From Xanthobacter autotrophicus Py2 (GTDB lineage Bacteria; Pseudomonadota; Alphaproteobacteria; Rhizobiales; Xanthobacteraceae), in NCBI GenBank assembly GCA_000017645.1, contig CP000781.1, positions 4,513,501 through 4,577,500 of the forward strand: 64,000 bases of DNA. Reading direction: 5' to 3'. The notes beneath the pieces were generated by a model that saw nothing but the letters and a program-made list of their open reading frames with translations, made no database searches and had not been told where the DNA came from. Positions 31,831 through 40,055 of the stretch are shown piece after piece. The translations under genes were made by a program, and so were the position numbers. Position 1 is the first letter of the stretch; each line of letters opens with the position of its first letter.

Positions 31831-32897
31831 TGCGGGTTCTTGTGGCCACCGATGCGTGGCATCCACAGATCAACGGTGTGGTGCGCTCCCTGGAGTACAC
31901 CGCAAATGAAGCGGCCGCCCTCGGTGCAGAACTGGAATTCCTGAGCCCGCAGGGGTTCAGGTCCATTCCCATGCCCAGCTACAACGAGATCCGCCTGGCG
32001 TTGGCCACCCCGCGCATGATCATGCGGCGGATCGAGGCCATGCAGCCGGATTTCGTGCATATCGCTACGGAAGGTCCCATCGGCATCCTGGTGCGACGGG
32101 CGTGCATCGCCTCGCGGCGGACCTTCACCACCTCCTATCACACCAAGTTTCCGGAATATCTTTCCGCCCGCGCCCCGGTGCCGGAGCGGCTGACCTATGC
32201 CTGGCTGCGCTCGTTCCACAATGCGGGCGGTGGCGTCATGGTCTCCACCGCGACGCTGGAGCGCGACCTTGAGGCGCGGGGCTTCAAGCGGCTGATGCGC
32301 TGGTCGCGCGGGGTGGATGCGGAGCTGTTCCGCCCCCGTCCCGAGGCGACGCTGAACCTGCCCCGCCCAGTCTATCTGTTCGTCGGCCGGGTGGCGGTGG
32401 AGAAGAATATCGAGGCGTTCCTGGAGCTGGACCTGCCCGGCTCCAAGGTGGTGGTGGGCGGCGGCCCGGCACTCAACAGCCTGAAGGAGCGGTTTCCCGC
32501 GGCCCATTTCCTCGGGCCGAAGGAGGGCGAGGACCTGGCGCAGGTCTACGCCGCCTGCGACGTGTTCTGCTTCCCCTCGCGCACCGACACCTTCGGCATC
32601 GTGCTGCTGGAGGCGCTGGCGAGCGGCCTGCCTGTGGCCGCCTATCCCGTGACCGGCCCCACCGACGTGCTGGAGGATGCCACCGAGCCGGTGGGCGTCC
32701 TCGACAACGACCTGCGCACCGCCTGCCTGAAGGCGCTGGAGCTGTCGCCGGCGGCGGCTCGGCGATTCGCGCTTCGCTATACGTGGCGCGAAAGCGCGCG
32801 GCAGTTCATCGATAATGTGCTCATCGCCCACGACATAGGTCCCATCGCGCGCCGCTATCGCCTTCGCCGCCGGCGTCGGATAGCGTCCGGCGCATGA
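31830..32897 (+). CDS. Glycosyltransferase family 4 protein, possibly diacylglycerol glycosyltransferase
   Basis: GT-B fold protein of 355 residues: MRVLVATDAWHPQINGVVRS at the acceptor side, SRGVDAELFRP and YLFVGRVAVEKNIEAFLEL for donor-domain entry, and EX7E motif region FPSRTDTFGIVLLEALASGLP. No signal peptide or membrane helix, fitting a peripheral inner-membrane enzyme. Coupled to the phosphoesterase before it (TGATG) and overlapping the dehydratase after it. The pair resembles PlcP-Agt lipid remodelling gene pairs, where Agt glycosylates the diacylglycerol released by PlcP; mannosyl transfer in another pathway is also possible. Confidence 0.85.
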   Translation: MRVLVATDAWHPQINGVVRSLEYTANEAAALGAELEFLSPQGFRSIPMPSYNEIRLALATPRMIMRRIEAMQPDFVHIATEGPIGILVRRACIASRRTFTTSYHTKFPEYLSARAPVPERLTYAWLRSFHNAGGGVMVSTATLERDLEARGFKRLMRWSRGVDAELFRPRPEATLNLPRPVYLFVGRVAVEKNIEAFLELDLPGSKVVVGGGPALNSLKERFPAAHFLGPKEGEDLAQVYAACDVFCFPSRTDTFGIVLLEALASGLPVAAYPVTGPTDVLEDATEPVGVLDNDLRTACLKALELSPAAARRFALRYTWRESARQFIDNVLIAHDIGPIARRYRLRRRRRIASGA

Positions 32898-33895
32898 GCG
32901 CCACAACCATCTCCAGTCCCGTCCCGATTCCCTGCGTCGCTGACGTGGAGGCCGCCGCCCGCCGCATCGCCGGCGTGGCCGTGCGCACGCCCCTCGTATT
33001 TTCCCCGATCCTCAGCGAGCGCACCGGCGCGCGCGTGTTCCTGAAGCCGGAGACGCTCCAGCGCACCGGCTCCTTCAAGTTCCGTGGCGCCTATAACCGC
33101 ATGGTGCAGATCCCTGAGGCGGCGCGGGCGGCCGGCGTGGTCGCCTGCTCGTCGGGCAACCACGCGCAAGGGGTTGCAGCGTCCGCCCGGCTGCTGGGCA
33201 TGCCGGCGGTGATCGTCATGCCCCACGACGCCCCGGCCCTGAAGCGCGACCGCACCCGGGCCCTCGGCGCCGAGGTGGTGGGCTACGACCGCCGCACCGA
33301 GGACCGCGATGCCATCGCCCGCGCCATCGCGCAGGAGCGCGGCGCCATCGTGGTTCCGCCCTATGACGACCCCCATGTCATCGCCGGGCAGGGCACGGTG
33401 GGCCTGGAGATCGTGCAGGACCTCGCCGCGCTGGGCCTTGTCCCGGATCTGGTGGCGGCCAATGTCTCCGGTGGCGGCCTCGTCGCCGGCATTGCGCTGG
33501 CGGTGAAGGCGCAAGCGCCCGGCGCGCGGGTGGTGGCCTGCGAGCCCGCCGGCTTCGACGACCATGCCCGCTCGTTCCGCTCCGGCGTGCGCGAGCGCAA
33601 TCCTGAGCCGTCCGGCTCGTTCTGCGACGCCCTGCTGGCCCCGACCCCCGGCGCGCTGACCTTCGAGATCACCCGCCCGCTGGTGGGCGAGGGCGCATCC
33701 GTCACCGACGCCGAAGTGGCGCGGGCGGTGGCCTTCGCCTTCCTGGAGCTGAAGCTGGTGGTGGAGCCCGGCGGCGCGGTGGCGCTGGCCTGCCTGCTGG
33801 AAGGCCGGCTCGGCGTCTCCGGTGGCACGGCGGTTATCGTGCTCTCCGGCGGCAATGTGGAGCCCGAGACCTTCATCCGCTGCCTCGCCGCCTGA
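32894..33895 (+). CDS. Serine/threonine dehydratase (PLP fold type II)
   Basis: A 333-residue PLP enzyme similar to catabolic threonine/serine dehydratases. The cofactor lysine is K62 in TGSFKFRGA; substrate loop SSGNHAQG and phosphate loop VSGGGLVAG are intact; the pyridine-contact segment VLSGGNVEPE is near the end. There is no C-terminal ACT regulatory domain, as in the short biodegradative or racemase-like forms; serine racemase activity cannot be excluded. The ATG overlaps the glycosyltransferase stop by four bases. Confidence 0.9.
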   Translation: MSATTISSPVPIPCVADVEAAARRIAGVAVRTPLVFSPILSERTGARVFLKPETLQRTGSFKFRGAYNRMVQIPEAARAAGVVACSSGNHAQGVAASARLLGMPAVIVMPHDAPALKRDRTRALGAEVVGYDRRTEDRDAIARAIAQERGAIVVPPYDDPHVIAGQGTVGLEIVQDLAALGLVPDLVAANVSGGGLVAGIALAVKAQAPGARVVACEPAGFDDHARSFRSGVRERNPEPSGSFCDALLAPTPGALTFEITRPLVGEGASVTDAEVARAVAFAFLELKLVVEPGGAVALACLLEGRLGVSGGTAVIVLSGGNVEPETFIRCLAA

Positions 33896-33903
33896 GCCTG
33901 GCG

Positions 33904-35079
33904 GTGGCGAATCAGGTGAGGGAGGTCGACGGACGTCCGGCGCTGAAGCTGCGGCTCGGCGGCGCCTATGCGGCGTTCTTCCTCGCCATGGGCATCCAGC
34001 TGCCCTATCTGCCCCTGTGGTTCCAGCATCGCGGGCTGGGACCCGAGGCCATCGGCGTGGCCCTGGCGGTGCCCATGCTGGCACGCCTCGTATCGATGCC
34101 CCTGCTGGGCCTGCTCTCCGACTGGCTCGGCCGGCCCAAGGCGTTGCTGGTCGCGCTGGCGGTGGCGACGGCCTGCGGCATGGTGCTGCTCGCCCTCGCT
34201 GCGGATTTTCTCGTTATCCTCGTCGTGCTGGCCTTCACCGCCCTCGCGTGGATGCCGAGCCTGTCGTTGCTGGATTCCTATGCCTCGCGGCAGGCGCGGG
34301 CCGGGCAGGCAGACTATGGCAAGGCGCGGCAATGGGGCTCCGCCTCGTTCCTCGTCGCCAATCTTGTGGGCGGCGCGCTCGTCGGCATGCTCGGCGCCGG
34401 CTCCGTGGTGCTGATGATGCTGGCGGGCCAGCTCGCCTATGTGATCGCCACCCTCGCCCTGCCCGAGCTGCCACGTCCGGAGCCCCGGCCGGCACCGGTG
34501 AGCGGGCGGCGGGCCCGGCTCGGGGTACTTGCCGGCATCGTGGCGGCGGCGCTGGTGCAGGCGAGCCATGCCACGCTCTATGCCTTCGCATCCGTGAGCT
34601 GGAGGGCCCAGGGCTATTCGTTCACCGCCATCGGCGTGCTGTGGGCGGTGGGGGTGGCGGCGGAAATGGCGCTGTTCCGCTTCGGCACCCGCCTCGTGGT
34701 CCGCTTCGGACCCCATGCGCTCATCGCGGTGGGCGGGATCACGGCAGTGGTGCGCTTCGCCGCCATGGCGAGCGAGCCGCCGCTGGCGGTGCTGGTGCTG
34801 CTGCAACTGCTGCACGCCTTCACCTTCGCCGCCACCTTCCTCGCCATGGTGGAACTGGTGAGCCGCAGCGTCAGCGAGCATCGTTCCGGCACCGGACAGA
34901 CCGCCGCCGCCTGGATCGGCAGCATCCTGATGTCATCCGCGAACGTCGCGTCAGGCCCGCTGTGGGCCGCCTTCGGGCCGCTGGCCTTCCTGGTCTCCAG
35001 CGCCATCGGGCTGGCGGGGGCGCTCACCGCGCTCCTCGCCGCCCGGCTTCAGCCCCACAGCTCCGGCTCGGGCGGATAG
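33904..35079 (+). CDS. MFS transporter, 3-phenylpropionate permease-like (MFS_1_like)
   Basis: A 391-residue protein with about 12 membrane helices. LGGAYAAFFLAMGIQLPYLPLWFQHRGL is typical of the HcaT-like group, and SDWLGRPKALL is the helix 2-3 MFS motif. It begins at a GTG eight bases past the dehydratase stop, so it is probably the fourth gene of the same operon. Its last 31 bp overlap the 3' end of the convergent dgcA gene. Substrate unknown. Confidence 0.86.
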   Translation: MANQVREVDGRPALKLRLGGAYAAFFLAMGIQLPYLPLWFQHRGLGPEAIGVALAVPMLARLVSMPLLGLLSDWLGRPKALLVALAVATACGMVLLALAADFLVILVVLAFTALAWMPSLSLLDSYASRQARAGQADYGKARQWGSASFLVANLVGGALVGMLGAGSVVLMMLAGQLAYVIATLALPELPRPEPRPAPVSGRRARLGVLAGIVAAALVQASHATLYAFASVSWRAQGYSFTAIGVLWAVGVAAEMALFRFGTRLVVRFGPHALIAVGGITAVVRFAAMASEPPLAVLVLLQLLHAFTFAATFLAMVELVSRSVSEHRSGTGQTAAAWIGSILMSSANVASGPLWAAFGPLAFLVSSAIGLAGALTALLAARLQPHSSGSGG

Positions 35080-36035
35080 ACCACGGCGCCCTCGTATCGC
35101 AGCCCCGGCGTGCGGTCACGGGCGAGCAGAAGCGGGCCGTCGAGGTCCACCACCTGCGCCCGCTGCGCCACCAGCAGGGCAGGGGCCATGGCGAGGGAGG
35201 AGGCCAGCATGCAGCCCACCATCACGCCGAAGCCGAGCCCTTCGGCCGCCTCGGCCAGCGCCAGCGCCTCGGTGAAGCCGCCGGCCTTGTCGAGCTTGAT
35301 GTTCACCGCGTCATAGCGTTCGCGCAGGGTGGCAAGGCCAGCGCGGTCGTGGACGCTCTCGTCGGCGCAGACCGGCACCGCGCGCTCGATGCGCGCCAGC
35401 ATGCGGTCGTCGGCGGCGGGCAGGGGCTGTTCTACCAGCTCGACGCCGACGGCGGCGCAGGTATCCAGCAATACCGGCAGGTCGGCCGGGCTCCAGCCTT
35501 CGTTGGCGTCCACGATGAGCCGGGCCTCGGGCGCCGCCGCGCGGATAGCCCGGAGCCGGGCGCGGTCGCCGGGGGCGCCCAGCTTCAGCTTGAGTAGCGG
35601 CCGCCCGGCCGCCGTTGCGGCGGCCGCCGCCTGCGCCATGGCCTCGGGCGTATCGAGGCTCAGGGTGAAGGCCGTGGTCAAGGGGTGGAGCGCGGCAAGG
35701 CCGGCGCGCTCCTCCACCCGCATGCCCGAAAGCTTGGCTTCGAGGTCCCAGAAGGCGCAATCGAGGGCATTGCGCGCGGCGCCCGGTGGCAGGCGGTATT
35801 GCAGGGCCTCGCGATCGAGGCCCGTCGCGATGTCGGGGCCGAGGGCCGCGATGGCGGCGGCGACGCCCTCCACCGTCTCGCCGTACCGCGCATAGGGCAC
35901 GCATTCGCCGCGCCCGGTGGCGCCGTTATGGGTGAGGCGCGCCTCCACCACCACCGCTTCCGTCTTGGAGCCGCGGGCGATGGTGAAGGTGCCGGCGATG
36001 GGGAATCGCTCGATGCTGAGGGCGAGTTGGGCCAT
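35049..36035 (-). CDS. dgcA: N-acetyl-D-glutamate racemase DgcA / dipeptide epimerase family (enolase superfamily)
   Basis: A 328-residue muconate-lactonizing subgroup enzyme. The acid/base pair is seen as the lysine of LLKLKLG and the lysine of VNIKLDKAGG; metal ligands are in IVDANEGWSP, VELVEQPLP and CADESVHD. These positions fit L-Ala-D/L-Glu epimerases, which include DgcA of D-glutamate catabolism. The DgcN partner gene is not adjacent. Convergent with and overlapping the MFS gene. Confidence 0.85.
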   Translation of the reverse strand: MAQLALSIERFPIAGTFTIARGSKTEAVVVEARLTHNGATGRGECVPYARYGETVEGVAAAIAALGPDIATGLDREALQYRLPPGAARNALDCAFWDLEAKLSGMRVEERAGLAALHPLTTAFTLSLDTPEAMAQAAAAATAAGRPLLKLKLGAPGDRARLRAIRAAAPEARLIVDANEGWSPADLPVLLDTCAAVGVELVEQPLPAADDRMLARIERAVPVCADESVHDRAGLATLRERYDAVNIKLDKAGGFTEALALAEAAEGLGFGVMVGCMLASSLAMAPALLVAQRAQVVDLDGPLLLARDRTPGLRYEGAVVYPPEPELWG

Positions 36036-36406
36036 GGATTAAGCTTAATATCCGATTCCGGCCATCGCTTCGCGGGTGCCGGAGCGGATGATGCCGGGGT
36101 GTGTCCTTGGTGATCTCGACGCGCAGGCGTCTTGTCTGTATGGCTAACCTATCGTTCGTGTGGTCGCTGGAATGTGCCTCCACGGGCGCAGGACCGGCTG
36201 CGTATCGCATCGCGGCGGGTGGAACTGAAAGAGTAAGTGGGCGATTGCGTGTTCGTCGGGACACGCGTCACCCATATGCGGGGCGACAGGCGGTCAGAGG
36301 TTGGGGCATCGGCTCGGTCAATCCGGGCCGGATCGCCCGGTGCCTCCGGCAACAAGGAACAGGCCGGCGCCGTTCCGTTTCGCGGCGCGCCCATGGAGAC
36401 CAAGCG
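36036..36406. other. Intergenic region upstream of the Mla-type operon
   Basis: 371 bp between divergent genes, expected to hold the promoters of dgcA and mlaE. The mlaE frame stays open upstream but reads as Arg-rich non-coding-like sequence. No repeat or known operator was seen. Confidence 0.35.
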
Positions 36407-37534
36407 TTGCCCCACGCCTCCCTGATTTCCGTGCATAGCCAGGACGACCGGCTCACCGTGGCCGGGCGCGGCGCATGGACATCCGAATATGCCGATGAGC
36501 TGGAACAGGCGGTGGACGACACCGCCCGTTCGTATGCCAATCCCAAGGGCATCGAGATCGACCTTTCCGCCGTCGAGCGCATGGACACCTTCGGCGCCCT
36601 CCTGTTCGAGCGGCTGAAGCGGTCCTGGAAGGGCACCGGCGTCGAGCCGCAGGTGAAGGGGCTGGCGCCCCGCTACAAGGTGCTCATCGAGGAAATGGGC
36701 CGGATGGGGCAGGAGCAGCCCCCGCCGGCCCGCCGGCACGAGGCGATCCTGGAGCGCTTCGGCCACGAGACGGTGAATGTGGCCGCCGATGCCGCGGCGC
36801 TGCTGAATTTCGTCGGTGCATCGGTGGCCGCCATGGGGCGGGTGCTGCTGCGCCCGCGCAGCTTCCGCTTCACCGCCATGGTGAACCAGATGGATCGGGT
36901 CGGCCTGCGGGCGGTGCCGATCATCGTGCTCATCACCTTCCTCATCGGCTGCATCCTGGCCCAGCAGGGCATCTTCAATTTCCGCCGCTTCGGTGCCGAC
37001 ATCTATGTGGTGGACATGGTGGGCGTGCTGGTGCTGCGCGAGCTAGGCGTGCTCATCGTCGCCATCATGATCGCGGGCCGCTCCGGCAGCGCCTACACCG
37101 CCGAGCTTGGCTCCATGCGCATGCGCGAGGAGATCGACGCCCTGCGGGTCATGGGCTTCGACCCGGTGGAGGTGCTGGTGGTGCCGCGCCTTCTGGCGCT
37201 GATCATCGCCTTGCCGCTGCTGACCTTCATCGGCTCCATGTCGTCCCTGCTCGGGGCCGGGCTGGTGTCCTGGGGCTATGGCGGCATCACGCCCGACGTG
37301 TTCCTGGATCGCCTCAAGGGCGCCATCGACATGGACCAGTTCAACGTGGGCATGATCAAGGCCCCGTTCATGGCCGCGACCATCGGCATCGTCGCGTGCC
37401 TGGAAGGCCTGCGCGTGGGGGGCAGCGCGGAATCACTGGGCGCCCACACCACCGCATCGGTGGTGAAGGCCATCTTCCTCGTCATCGTGATGGACGGCGT
37501 CTTCGCCATGTTCTTCGCCGCGATCGACATGTGA
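36407..37534 (+). CDS. mlaE: Lipid-transport ABC permease MlaE with N-terminal STAS-like domain
   Basis: About 375 residues from a TTG at 36407 that follows GGAGA; an ATG much further upstream would add an unlikely Arg-rich leader. Residues about 1-110 resemble a STAS (MlaB-like) domain (ISVHSQDDRLTVAG, IEIDLSAVERMDTFGALLFERL), so MlaB function may be built in. The rest is the MlaE permease: RVGLRAVPIIVLITFLIGCI, GVLVLRELGVLIVAIMIAGRSGSAYTAELG, MRMREEIDALRVMGFDPV. Acts in the inner membrane, moving phospholipids between membranes. First gene of mlaE-mlaF-mlaD-lipoprotein. Confidence 0.92.
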   Translation: MPHASLISVHSQDDRLTVAGRGAWTSEYADELEQAVDDTARSYANPKGIEIDLSAVERMDTFGALLFERLKRSWKGTGVEPQVKGLAPRYKVLIEEMGRMGQEQPPPARRHEAILERFGHETVNVAADAAALLNFVGASVAAMGRVLLRPRSFRFTAMVNQMDRVGLRAVPIIVLITFLIGCILAQQGIFNFRRFGADIYVVDMVGVLVLRELGVLIVAIMIAGRSGSAYTAELGSMRMREEIDALRVMGFDPVEVLVVPRLLALIIALPLLTFIGSMSSLLGAGLVSWGYGGITPDVFLDRLKGAIDMDQFNVGMIKAPFMAATIGIVACLEGLRVGGSAESLGAHTTASVVKAIFLVIVMDGVFAMFFAAIDM

Positions 37535-37540
37535 GGCGGC

Positions 37541-38347
37541 ATGGACGCGCGCACCTCCACCACCGCCGAGGCGGCACAGAGCCGGGAAGCGATCATCTCC
37601 GTCCACGATATCGTGGTGGGCTTCGGTGATCGGGTGATTCTCAATCACCTCGACCTCGACGTTTATCGCGGCGAGATTTTGGGCTTCGTCGGCACCTCGG
37701 GCGGCGGCAAGTCGGTGCTCACGCGCACCATCCTCGGCCTCGTGCCCAAGCAGTCGGGGACGGTGGAGGTATTCGGCCAGAATCTGGACGATCTCTCCGA
37801 GCGGGAGCGCTCGGCGCTGGAGCGGCGCTGGGGCGTGCTGTTCCAGCAGGGCGCGCTGTTCTCATCGCTCACGGTGAAGCAGAACATCCAGTTTCCCCTG
37901 CGGGAGAATCTGCATCTGTCCCAGCGCCTTCTGGACGAGATCGCCTATACCAAGATCGAGATGGTGGGTCTGAAGTACGACGTGGCGGAGAAGCTGCCCT
38001 CGGAGTTGTCCGGCGGCATGATCAAGCGCGCCGCGCTCGCCCGCTCGCTGGCCCTCGACCCCGAAATCCTGTTCCTGGATGAGCCCACCTCCGGCCTCGA
38101 TCCCATCGGCGCCGGCGAGTTCGACGAGCTTATCCGTACGTTGCAACAGACTTTGGGGCTTACGGTTTTCATGGTAACCCACGATCTCGACAGTCTGCAT
38201 ACCGTGTGCGATCGCATCGCCGCGCTGGCGGATGGCAAGGTGATCGCGCAGGGCACCATCGAAGACATGATGGCGCAACAACACCCCTGGCTGCGGGCCT
38301 ATTTCCATGGCACGCGGGCTCGGGCGGTGCAGTCTGCGCGCCGATGA
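37541..38347 (+). CDS. mlaF: Lipid-transport ABC ATPase MlaF
   Basis: The 268-residue ATPase of the Mla-type system. Walker A GTSGGGKS is at residues 51-58, signature LSGGMIKRAALARSL, Walker B ILFLDEPTSGLDP, switch His in VTHDLDS. The MIKR variant in the signature region is normal for MlaF. Starts six bases after mlaE. Confidence 0.95.
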   Translation: MDARTSTTAEAAQSREAIISVHDIVVGFGDRVILNHLDLDVYRGEILGFVGTSGGGKSVLTRTILGLVPKQSGTVEVFGQNLDDLSERERSALERRWGVLFQQGALFSSLTVKQNIQFPLRENLHLSQRLLDEIAYTKIEMVGLKYDVAEKLPSELSGGMIKRAALARSLALDPEILFLDEPTSGLDPIGAGEFDELIRTLQQTLGLTVFMVTHDLDSLHTVCDRIAALADGKVIAQGTIEDMMAQQHPWLRAYFHGTRARAVQSARR

Positions 38348-38408
38348 CACAAGGATGAGGGGGCGGACCGAACGGCGGGGTTAGGTCGGAACGGAGCCGG
38401 GATCAGGT

Positions 38409-39332
38409 ATGGAAACACGGGCCAACTACACCATTATCGGAGCCTTCACGCTCGCGGTCCTCGCCGCGGCGTTCGGCTTTGTGTATTGGTTCGCCGGACC
38501 GCAGGATTCCAGCGCGCGCAAGGCTTATGAGGTCCTCTTCGACGGCTCGGTGGCGGGTCTGCGTCAGGGCAACAACGTGCTCTTCAATGGTATCCCCGTG
38601 GGGCAGGTGACCGGCCTCGGCCTTGTGCCAGGCCAGCCGGGGCAGGTGCTGGCGCGCGTCGCCATCAACAATGACGTGCCGGTATTGTCGGATGCCACGG
38701 CGGGCCTCGAATCCCAGGGGCTGACGGGCATCGTGGTGGTCTCCATCCACGGCGGCCATCCCGGCGCGCCGCCCCTCCCGCTCGGGCCGAACGGCGTTCC
38801 GCGCATCACCGCGGACGGCGGCGCGGGCATGTCCGGTCTCATCAATTCGGCGCAGGGCGTCGCCCGCAAGATCGAGGTGGTGCTGGACGCCATCAATCCG
38901 CAGGACATCAAGAACATCATCGCCAATATCGATACCTTCTCCAAGGCCGTGGCGTCGAAGTCCGAGGACGTGGCAAGCCTGATCGAGCAGTCGAACGCGC
39001 TGGTCAAGCAGCTCAACGGCGTGGCCGAGAAGGTCGACCGGGTGGTGGTGAACCTGCAGAAGGCCACCGAGGACAAGGACGGCCTGCTGGTGCAGGCCAC
39101 CGACGCCGCCACCTCGGTGCGCAAGCTCGCGGACAATCTGGACCAGCGCACGGCGCTGCTGACCGAGCAGGTCAGCCGCTTCACCGGGCCGGGCCTCAAG
39201 CAATATGAGGCATTGGCGACCGACGGCCGCCGCACCCTGAGCGAAATCGACCGCGTGCTCCGCAACATCGAGCGCAACCCGCAGCAGTTCATCTTCGGCG
39301 GCGGCAATTCCATTCCGAAATACGGGCGATGA
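38409..39332 (+). CDS. mlaD: MCE-domain lipid-binding protein MlaD
   Basis: A 307-residue substrate-binding subunit: one N-terminal membrane helix (IIGAFTLAVLAAAFGFVYWF), then the MCE domain with YEVLFDGSVAGLRQGNNVLFNGIPVG, followed by a long C-terminal helical region (about 140-290) that in this group forms tunnels across the periplasm. It belongs to the METRANY class of rhizobial MlaD. Longer than E. coli MlaD by the helical tail. Confidence 0.94.
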   Translation: METRANYTIIGAFTLAVLAAAFGFVYWFAGPQDSSARKAYEVLFDGSVAGLRQGNNVLFNGIPVGQVTGLGLVPGQPGQVLARVAINNDVPVLSDATAGLESQGLTGIVVVSIHGGHPGAPPLPLGPNGVPRITADGGAGMSGLINSAQGVARKIEVVLDAINPQDIKNIIANIDTFSKAVASKSEDVASLIEQSNALVKQLNGVAEKVDRVVVNLQKATEDKDGLLVQATDAATSVRKLADNLDQRTALLTEQVSRFTGPGLKQYEALATDGRRTLSEIDRVLRNIERNPQQFIFGGGNSIPKYGR

Positions 39333-39339
39333 GCCGACC

Positions 39340-39981
39340 ATGACTTTCGTTCGCAGGAGCCGTTTCGCTCGCCGTCTCGCGTCCATCGCCCATGCCGTGC
39401 CCCGGCTCGCCGCCCTCCTGTCCGGCGCGGTCCTCACCCTCGCTCTGGCGGGATGCGGCTCCACGCCGACCCCCACCTACAACCTCTCCGCCCCCAGCGG
39501 CTTCACGGCAGGGGGCAGCGGCAACGGACAGATGGTGGTGGTGGCGCCCACGGCGCTTGCCGTGCTCAACACCGACAAGGTGATGGTGGAACCGGGGCCG
39601 GGCCAGGTGGCCTATCTGTCCGACGCCCAGTGGAGCGACACCCTCCCGGCGCTGCTTCAGGCGCGCACCATCCAGGCCTTCGAGAATGCCAGCAAGCTGC
39701 GCCGCGTCGCCCGTCCTGGCGACGGGGTGAATGCGGACTACCAGCTGGTCATCGACATCCGCACCTTCGCCCTGCGCATCACCGACCAGGGGCCGGTGGC
39801 GGTGGTGGAACTATCGGCCAAGCTCATCGGCACCCAGAGCGGTCGCATCCTCGCGGCGCAGGTGTTCAAGGCGGCGGTGCCGGCCGCCTCCACCGCCGGC
39901 CCGGTGGCAACCGCGGCGCTGGATTCGGCGCAGGAACAGGTGCTGGTGCAGATGGTGCGCTGGGCCTCGGCCAAGTTCTGA
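39340..39981 (+). CDS. ABC-type transport auxiliary lipoprotein (PqiC/YmbA-like)
   Basis: A 213-residue lipoprotein whose signal ends in LALAGC (lipobox), then STPTPTYNLSAP. The mature part shows DTLPALLQARTIQAFENASK and YQLVIDIRTFALRI, typical of the outer-membrane lipoprotein partner found with MCE systems. Starts seven bases after mlaD. Its stop codon lies within a 13-bp tandem duplication. Confidence 0.86.
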   Translation: MTFVRRSRFARRLASIAHAVPRLAALLSGAVLTLALAGCGSTPTPTYNLSAPSGFTAGGSGNGQMVVVAPTALAVLNTDKVMVEPGPGQVAYLSDAQWSDTLPALLQARTIQAFENASKLRRVARPGDGVNADYQLVIDIRTFALRITDQGPVAVVELSAKLIGTQSGRILAAQVFKAAVPAASTAGPVATAALDSAQEQVLVQMVRWASAKF

Positions 39982-39994
39982 GGCCAAGTTCTGA
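39969..39994. repeat. Exact 13-bp tandem duplication across the lipoprotein stop codon
   Basis: GGCCAAGTTCTGA occurs twice head to tail. The first copy ends on the TGA stop of the lipoprotein gene, so the second copy is untranslated. Confidence 0.9.
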
Positions 39995-40055
39995 CGACTG
40001 CAATCCTGATGGCCTGAGGCCGCGCCTCGCGTAGGCGCCGGGCAGGCCTCGGCCT

